Below are positions 58,545 to 64,000 of a stretch of DNA of 64,000 bases, piece by piece. Origin of the DNA: Chloranthus sessilifolius (Eukaryota; Streptophyta; Magnoliopsida; Chloranthales; Chloranthaceae); the NCBI GenBank assembly GCA_021018995.1, contig CM037586.1, forward strand, positions 146,300,060-146,364,059, given 5' to 3'. The notes under the pieces are model-generated. The model did not search any database and was not told the DNA's origin. It saw only the letters and a program-made list of their open reading frames with translations. A program made the position numbers and the translations under genes. Each line of letters opens with the position of its first letter. Position 1 is the stretch's first letter.

Positions 58545-58715
58545 CAAGGATCAAAATTTCGGGTGTCATTTTGGTTTCAGAGGGGACTGAAACTGAAATT
58601 TTGCATCGAAATTTCAGCCGAAAACTTAAATTTTGGTCAAAATTTCGCCGAAATTTTGGGTCCCATACAAAAATGACCGAAATTTCGATCATTTCGGCCG
58701 AAATTTTGATCATTG
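58545..58715. mobile_element. hAT MITE of the GGATCAAAATTTCGG family (171 bp)
   Basis: Starts CAAGGATCAAAATTTCGG and ends CCGAAATTTTGATCATTG. It has a perfect 8-bp duplication AAAGAGAG (58537-58544 and 58716-58723). It is nested in the fold-back element and so is younger than it. Confidence 0.92.
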
Positions 58716-58918
58716 AAAGAGAGAAAGAACGAAACTTTAAAAAGACTTTTAAAAAAGTCAAGAATGACGGTTGAAAAAAAACTTCTAAAATATTTAAAAA
58801 GTTAAACTCTAGTTAGTAAAGTGGGCCTCATGCCATCCATCACTTCACAAAAGAGGCGCTACGTGTCGTGCTTATATCAATTGGCATAGAGATATCTCTA
58901 CGCCCGAGTGCATTTTTC

Positions 58919-58960
<42 letters not shown>

Positions 58961-58965
<5 letters not shown>

Positions 58966-59596
58966 CAAATATGACAATGACACACCTAAACAGAGAACGG
59001 TGAGCATGCTCCAATAGTCCACATGACACCTAAAACACAGTTTTGGTGAAAGGTTGTTTTGTTTAGATCATCTTAAAAAAAATAAAATTAAAAACTCATC
59101 TCCACCGTCTATTTTTTTAGCCTTGAAATTTAGACCATTGAATTTAGGCAATGTTTAACATTTACCTTAAATGATTTTTGTTTATCTATTTGTATGGAAT
59201 CGATCTAAACAATGCATCTAAGCTCCACATGGGCCATTGGGACATGCTCACCGTGCCCCATTGGGGCATGCAACCCTTTTCCATATATATATATATATAG
59301 GCAAATAGGATAATGACACTTAAAGGGGGCACAGTGAGCATGCCCCAATAGTCCACATGACACTTAAAACATAGTTTTGGTGCAAGATTATTTTGTTTAG
59401 ATCATCTTTAAAAAAAATAAATTCAAAAACTCATCTCTACCGTCTATTTTTTTAGCCTTAAAATTTAAACCATTGAATTCATACAATGTTTGACTTTTGC
59501 CTTAAACAATTGATCTAAACAATGCATCAAAGCTCCACATGGACCATTGGGATATGCTCATTGTGCGGCGTGCCCATTGGGGCATGCAACCCTTTT

Positions 59597-59635
<39 letters not shown>

Positions 59636-59955
59636 CAAATAGGATAATGACACTTAAAGGGGGCACAGTGAGCATGCCCCAATAGTCCACATGACACTTA
59701 AAACATAGTTTTGGTGCAAGATTATTTTGTTTAGATCATCTTTAAAAAAAAAATAATTCAAAAACTCATCTCTACCGTCTATTTTTTTAGCCTTAAAATT
59801 TAAACCATTGAATTCATACAATGTTTGACTTTTGCCTTAAACAATTGATCTAAACAATGCATCAAAGCTCCACATGGACCATTGGGATATGCTCATTGTG
59901 CGGCGTGCCCATTGGGGCATGCAACCCTTTTCCATATATATATATATATATATAT
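58961..59955. repeat. Three tandem MITE-like units separated by (TA)n
   Basis: Units start with ATAGGCAAAT at 58961, 59297 and 59631, periods 336 and 334 bp, and each ends AACCCTTTTCCATATA. Within each, GTGAGCATGCCCCAATAGTC near the start is the inverse of the GGACCATTGGGATATGCTCA near the end, so each unit is itself an inverted-repeat element. Units 2 and 3 are nearly identical; unit 1 is diverged. Confidence 0.9.
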
Positions 59956-59959
59956 ATAT

Positions 59960-60734
59960 TACATTTTACAATAAAATTATCAAAATTTCCCGCAATATTA
60001 TCATTGGATTCATGGGACAGATAAGTGTAAGGAAAGTTTGGAAATTTGAATATTTATAAAAAGAGGTTGGATAATTTTCTTTTCCTTTATTTCAAATATC
60101 TCTCTTTATCTTCAACCGATTTTTTTAAGCAATATTGTTTGGTATTATGTGATTAAGGTAGTACTGCTATGTTACTTAGTTCGCTAATTTGCTCAATTTG
60201 AATATGGGTAAATTCGTAATTTTCTTTTGTCACATGAATATGATTCGTTATGGGGAGGAGGACTTTTAGTTTATATCCCATTAATTTATTTTTTTAATAA
60301 ACTTGATGGTGTTATAGATTAAATAAATTTAAGTTTTAAATAAAGGGTGCCATTAATTACACACGTTTTTCAAGTGATTGCACTGAATTTAAAGAAAAAC
60401 TTTGTATTTTAGGGATATGTGATATGTAAAAATGCAATATGGGCCGTCTGATTTGAAGTTCATGATCAATATATCTCTGGTATATAAAATTAGAGCAAAA
60501 CACTGTACTTGTCATATGATCAATTATAGTTACTTGTTGAATTATATAATAGCCTTTGATTCCATTTAATCAAATGATGAAAATTATAATTTGTTCCAAT
60601 CTTTTGCAATCGATATCTTTAAATTATGGCCTTCAAATCAAACGGCTTAAATGATGTTTTCAAATAGTAGAGGTCGCTAAAGTTACAAGTCTTTCTTTTA
60701 AATCTGGCGTAATCACTTGAAAAGGGTGTGCAAG
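59960..60734. other. AT-rich, no gene seen
   Basis: No supported gene or repeat beyond low complexity. Confidence 0.6.
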
Positions 60735-60739
60735 TAATG

Positions 60740-63226
60740 TGTAATGCCCCGGAAAATCCAGACCCTCAAAACAGTACTTCGGGATGCACACTGCCAGAAC
60801 ACGTGCCTGACTGGTGAATAGTTGACGGGCCAAGATGGTCATAAGTTAAATGAAGCTGAGGTTGAATGTGATGTGAGTTAGGTCTATATACTGTTTAGGT
60901 ATAGGTGCTTAACACCTGAGCCTATGGGTTATAAGAGGACCAGAGGAGTTAATTCTCCTATTTTGGGCTGGTGGGCAATTTATGAAGAGAGAGGAGAGAA
61001 GTGAAGAAGAGGGACATTTATGAAGGGTATGATTCTGTGTGCGCGAAAAATTGGGGGATTACGCATTTAATTCGACTTCGGATTGCGCGGAATTACGAGG
61101 TTCTAGCTGTCAAACCTAGTCTTGAGTGTGAAGCCTTGGATCGACGGATCGGTCGATTCGAAGGTACGATCTTGTGAATTTATTTGATAATTAAATTGTA
61201 GAGAGTGATTGTAATTTAATTGAGTATGTGAAAGAAAAGAATTAGAAGGAAAGGAAAGAAAATCGATGGAAAGGATCTGTGAAGAACGGACCCTAGATGT
61301 TGAAGGTTGGCGAAAATCGTCCGATCGAATCTTGAACCGACCGATCGATTTAGCTATGTGCGGAAAAGAAGGGAGCTATGAGCAATTTCGACTGGTCAGA
61401 TTTAAATTGACTGGTCGATCCCCAAAAACCGATCGGTCAAAGTAAATTCGACCGATTGATTTCCACGAAACAGGAGAATTTATAGCTTTGGCCCTCAATT
61501 GGTCGAACCAGAAACCGACCGGTCGATTTGGAAGATCCAACCGGTCGAATTTGGAAATCGACTAATTGGTTTAGGTGTGAAATGAAGTTTGAGGTTTCTT
61601 GAGCGAAACCGACCGGTCAAATGTACAAGTCAATGGGTCGATTTCGGAAATTGACTGATCGAATTGAGATTCGATCGGTCGATTCTTGACAGTTAAGAGT
61701 GTCTCATGTTTTGAGATTTGAGACCTTGGGGAGATGAAATATCTCCCCGTTTCATGTCAATTCTGATGTTCTGATCATATTCATGTGTGTTAGGTGTGAC
61801 CGAACCTAGAGAGAGAGTGTGAAGCAGGCTCGAGCTATGGGAGCCTAGGAGCTTAGCACGAGGTGAGGAAAGCCATTTACTATGCGTAATTAAATTTAGT
61901 AAATATGTGTGTAGTGATACATGATGTAAGTGACTTATGAACATGTTTATTTTGACATCAGTTATACTCTTTTGAATATGCATGTTTTGCTATGTGTGTG
62001 CGCTCACTAAATTAAGTCATATGAAATTTTGTTGCGAATTTTAAGAAGCACATTAGTAGTCTCGACGGGTAACTCCGATATACGCAAGTGAATGTGACAT
62101 TCGATTGATATGAATCCATGTGTGGTGTGAAATTTTTTTAAAGCTTTGAAAACTATTATGTTTATCACACTCTCACGGTGAACAACTATATGTAATTTTT
62201 GCACATTGTTTTAAGGTTATGTGAATACTCGACCGACGCGACGGTATAACCGCGACCGACACGGCGGGATATCCGTGACCGACACGGCGGGATATCCGCG
62301 ATCGGTACGACGGGATATCCGTACAACTTGTGCTCCGGTCTAGCGGGATATCCGGTCTTTGAGTTTCAATTGTGGAACCTATTCGTCCGACAGGTCCCTC
62401 CGTTTCAAGGGTTTGTACTTTCGAGAATAAGGGTTCAATTGAACGACGATGATGGGTATTCTATCGGGGTCCGATGTTATACTGCTCGGAGATTATTTAA
62501 GTGAAATGTTTAAGTGTGTGAGTTGAGTAAAAATGTCATTTTAAAATAATGATAAGTTAAGTATCTGAATGTGCATCTTTTATCAATTTTCGTCAAATTT
62601 ACCATTATTTTTTTATTAATCATATATTCTCGATTCAGTAAGATACGTACTGTGAACTATCATGAAAGATATGTTTATAAAGAAATACACATATTAAATC
62701 TACTTTTCTTTATTGAGCTATGATGTAGCTCACTCTTTCGACTATACGTCACAGGTACAGGTGAAGATTCAGTAGCTGACAATCATGATAGATTAGATTC
62801 GGATTACGTTCTTGGTGAAGAGAACGAGCCTCCTTCCGAGGATTTCTTTTAGGGGACGCTACGGCGTGATTCAAATATTGCTTTATAGGGCTTGGTATGT
62901 CAGGCCGTTATTTTGAGAACAATGTAATATATACAGAGACAACGTTTTGGGGAACCATCAAGGGTGATTAGAAGATATCACCGATGGTTCGGTTCGGTTC
63001 TTGGTCCATGCAATTGGCATGAATAAGAACCGTCTTTTGGACTATTGAGTATGTATGGTTAGGATGGTGAAAGAGATCTCCCTTACGATCTCTTTATACT
63101 AAAAATCGTGTATTGTTCTCCGCTACATGCGTGTTATATCACGTGTTCCAGAAGTATAATTGGGCATGGCCTCGTAGATCGTGCTGATGGCTCGGGTTTC
63201 AAGGCTCTGAAATTCGGGCTGTCACA
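60740..63226. mobile_element. 2487-bp TG...CA element, probable solo LTR
   Basis: Starts TGTAATGCCCCGG, ends CGGGCTGTCACA, and is flanked by a perfect 5-bp duplication TAATG (60735-60739 and 63227-63231). TG...CA termini with a 5-bp duplication fit a solo LTR left by recombination. The ends also show imperfect inverted similarity (TGTAATGCCCCGG against TGTGACAGCCCG), as does the 798-bp element at 12293, so a DNA transposon is not excluded. The interior holds about a dozen degenerate GACCGGTCGATTT palindromes (61130-61690) and a 23-bp tandem repeat. No protein domain is seen. Confidence 0.75.
62232..62323. repeat. 23-bp tandem repeat, four copies
   Basis: Units starting ACCGACACGGCGGGATATCC (first and last diverged) begin at 62232, 62255, 62278 and 62301. 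A fifth partial CGGGATATCCGG lies near 62343. Confidence 0.92.
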
Positions 63227-63289
63227 TAATGGCTCCCTTAAATAAAACACAAAAGCATATTTAGCTCTATTGGTTGGTTGTTGAGGTCA

Positions 63290-64000
63290 TGGGATCAAAC
63301 ATGCAGGGCTACTTTGTTTTGGCGTGATAGTTGGATTTGCAACCGTCCCCTTAAGCTTATTTTTCCTAGCATATTCTATTTAGCCTTGAATCAAGATGCT
63401 ACTGTTTTGGAGGCAGCGAATATATTGGAGGAGAGGTAAATTCAATGGAACTTAATAATGTTTAGAAGACTCTATGCATCGAGATAAATCAGATTTCTAA
63501 TTTATTGTCTATTCTAAATTCCTTTTCGGGGATTAATCCTCTGAGCACAGATTATCCGATATGGAATGATCATTCTTCCGAAGGGTTCAAGGTGCGCTTT
63601 CTTTATTATAAATTGGCGAGTGTGGAGACTCTGAAGTTGCCGTGGCTTTGGATTTGAAAAGCAAAAGCTAATTTCCGTGTTATTGTCTTCACATGGCTAG
63701 TGATCATTAATAAAATTCTAACGATGGACAATTTACAAGTTAGAGGCTTCTCCTTAGCTAATCGATGTGCGCTATGTAAATAAAAGGAGCAAAGTACAAA
63801 TCACATGCTCATCCACTGTTCTTTCACTGCCGTCATTTGGAGTTTCATCTTAGGTTGGTTTAACACGTCTTAGGTTATGCCGGAGAATTGTGGCAATCTT
63901 GTAGGATCGTGGACCAAAGGTATTGGAGGATGCAGAAGAAGGAAAATATGAGATCTTATTCCTTTTGTAATGTTCTGGGTGATTTGGAAAGAAAGGAATA
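63290..64000 (+). pseudogene. LINE ORF2 end with zf-RVT, runs off window
   Basis: On the + strand, with frameshifts and stops: FWRDSWICNRPLKLIFPSIF, LALNQDATVLEAANIL, then ANFRVIVFTWLVIINKI, NRCALCK, NHMLIHCSFTAVIWSFILGW, and SWTKGIGGCRRRK. This is the region after reverse transcriptase in plant LINEs, ending in the CCHC-type zinc-binding domain. The copy is decayed and continues beyond the window. Confidence 0.82.

Larger units (their letters stand above)
57767..58922. mobile_element. 1156-bp fold-back element with about 200-bp arms
   Basis: The left arm (57767-57960) and right arm (58725-58922) are inverted copies sharing ATGCACTCGGG, AGAGATATCTCTA and GCCAATTGATAT. (TA)n runs flank both ends. 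Between the arms, 58015-58415 holds about a dozen GC-rich units in both orientations (see separate entry), and a hAT MITE is inserted at 58545. No coding. This resembles a fold-back or MULE-like non-autonomous element. Confidence 0.85.

Noticed and set aside
58961-59955. Regular array as a CRISPR
   Set aside because: Units are 334-336 bp, contain inverted repeats and TA tracts, and the genome is eukaryotic; there are no short repeats with unique spacers.
63265-63310. tRNA gene or SINE head (TAGCTCTATTGGTTGGTTG, then GGGATCAAAC)
   Set aside because: The B-box is poor and no cloverleaf can be drawn; it lies at the border of a decayed LINE.

Overview
The window is nuclear DNA from a flowering plant. 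The genes have spliced exons with GT/AG introns, and the DNA around them is AT-rich and dominated by plant-type transposons: Ty3/gypsy chromovirus, Ty1/copia, LINEs, and hAT, CACTA and PIF/Harbinger MITEs. It also carries many (TA)n tracts. The sequence alone does not identify the species.

Two protein-coding genes look intact. The first (23806-32091, + strand, 8 exons, 476 residues) encodes an acidic, three-RRM hnRNP Q-type RNA-binding protein of the LIF2 family. Its 5.6-kb fourth intron is packed with a decayed LINE RNase H, a 5'-LTR-bearing Ty1/copia remnant, a SINE-like insert and a 40-bp minisatellite. The second (36630-39239, - strand, 8 exons, 494 residues) encodes a secreted family-9 glycoside hydrolase (endo-1,4-beta-glucanase), with a TATA box about 100 bp upstream of its ATG. 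The two genes converge across about 4.5 kb of non-coding DNA.

Left part (1-23.8 kb): small DNA transposons and an eroded LINE precede a clear nested retrotransposon. The outer chromovirus spans 5105-17071 with target duplication CATAC. It was broken by a second member of the same family in the opposite orientation (8187-14463, duplication GTGAT). The nested copy carries a 798-bp terminal-inverted-repeat insert, and the outer 3' LTR carries a 901-bp hAT-type element with a perfect 8-bp duplication. Both chromovirus copies keep gag and the end of integrase plus chromodomain, but lack protease, reverse transcriptase and RNase H at what looks like the same junction. They are therefore likely members of a non-autonomous family. 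Downstream lie duplicated fragments, another LINE RNase H, fold-back elements and a Tourist-like MITE.

Right part (40-64 kb): no intact gene is recognised. A pair of about 1.93-kb inverted arms (42941-44866 and 52733-54677) each carry an intron-containing fragment resembling the nucleolar MIF4G protein NOM1/SGD1. Between them are a broken chloroplast-envelope quinone-oxidoreductase-like pseudogene, an unassigned exon-like fragment and direct repeats. From 51 to 60 kb, inverted-repeat elements repeatedly sit inside or beside (TA)n tracts, including a 1156-bp fold-back element filled with short GC-rich repeats and a three-copy tandem MITE array. A 2487-bp TG...CA element with a 5-bp duplication (60740-63226) looks like a large solo LTR and contains a 23-bp tandem repeat. 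The window ends inside a decayed LINE.

All splice models, family assignments and duplications were read by eye. No database or folding program was run.
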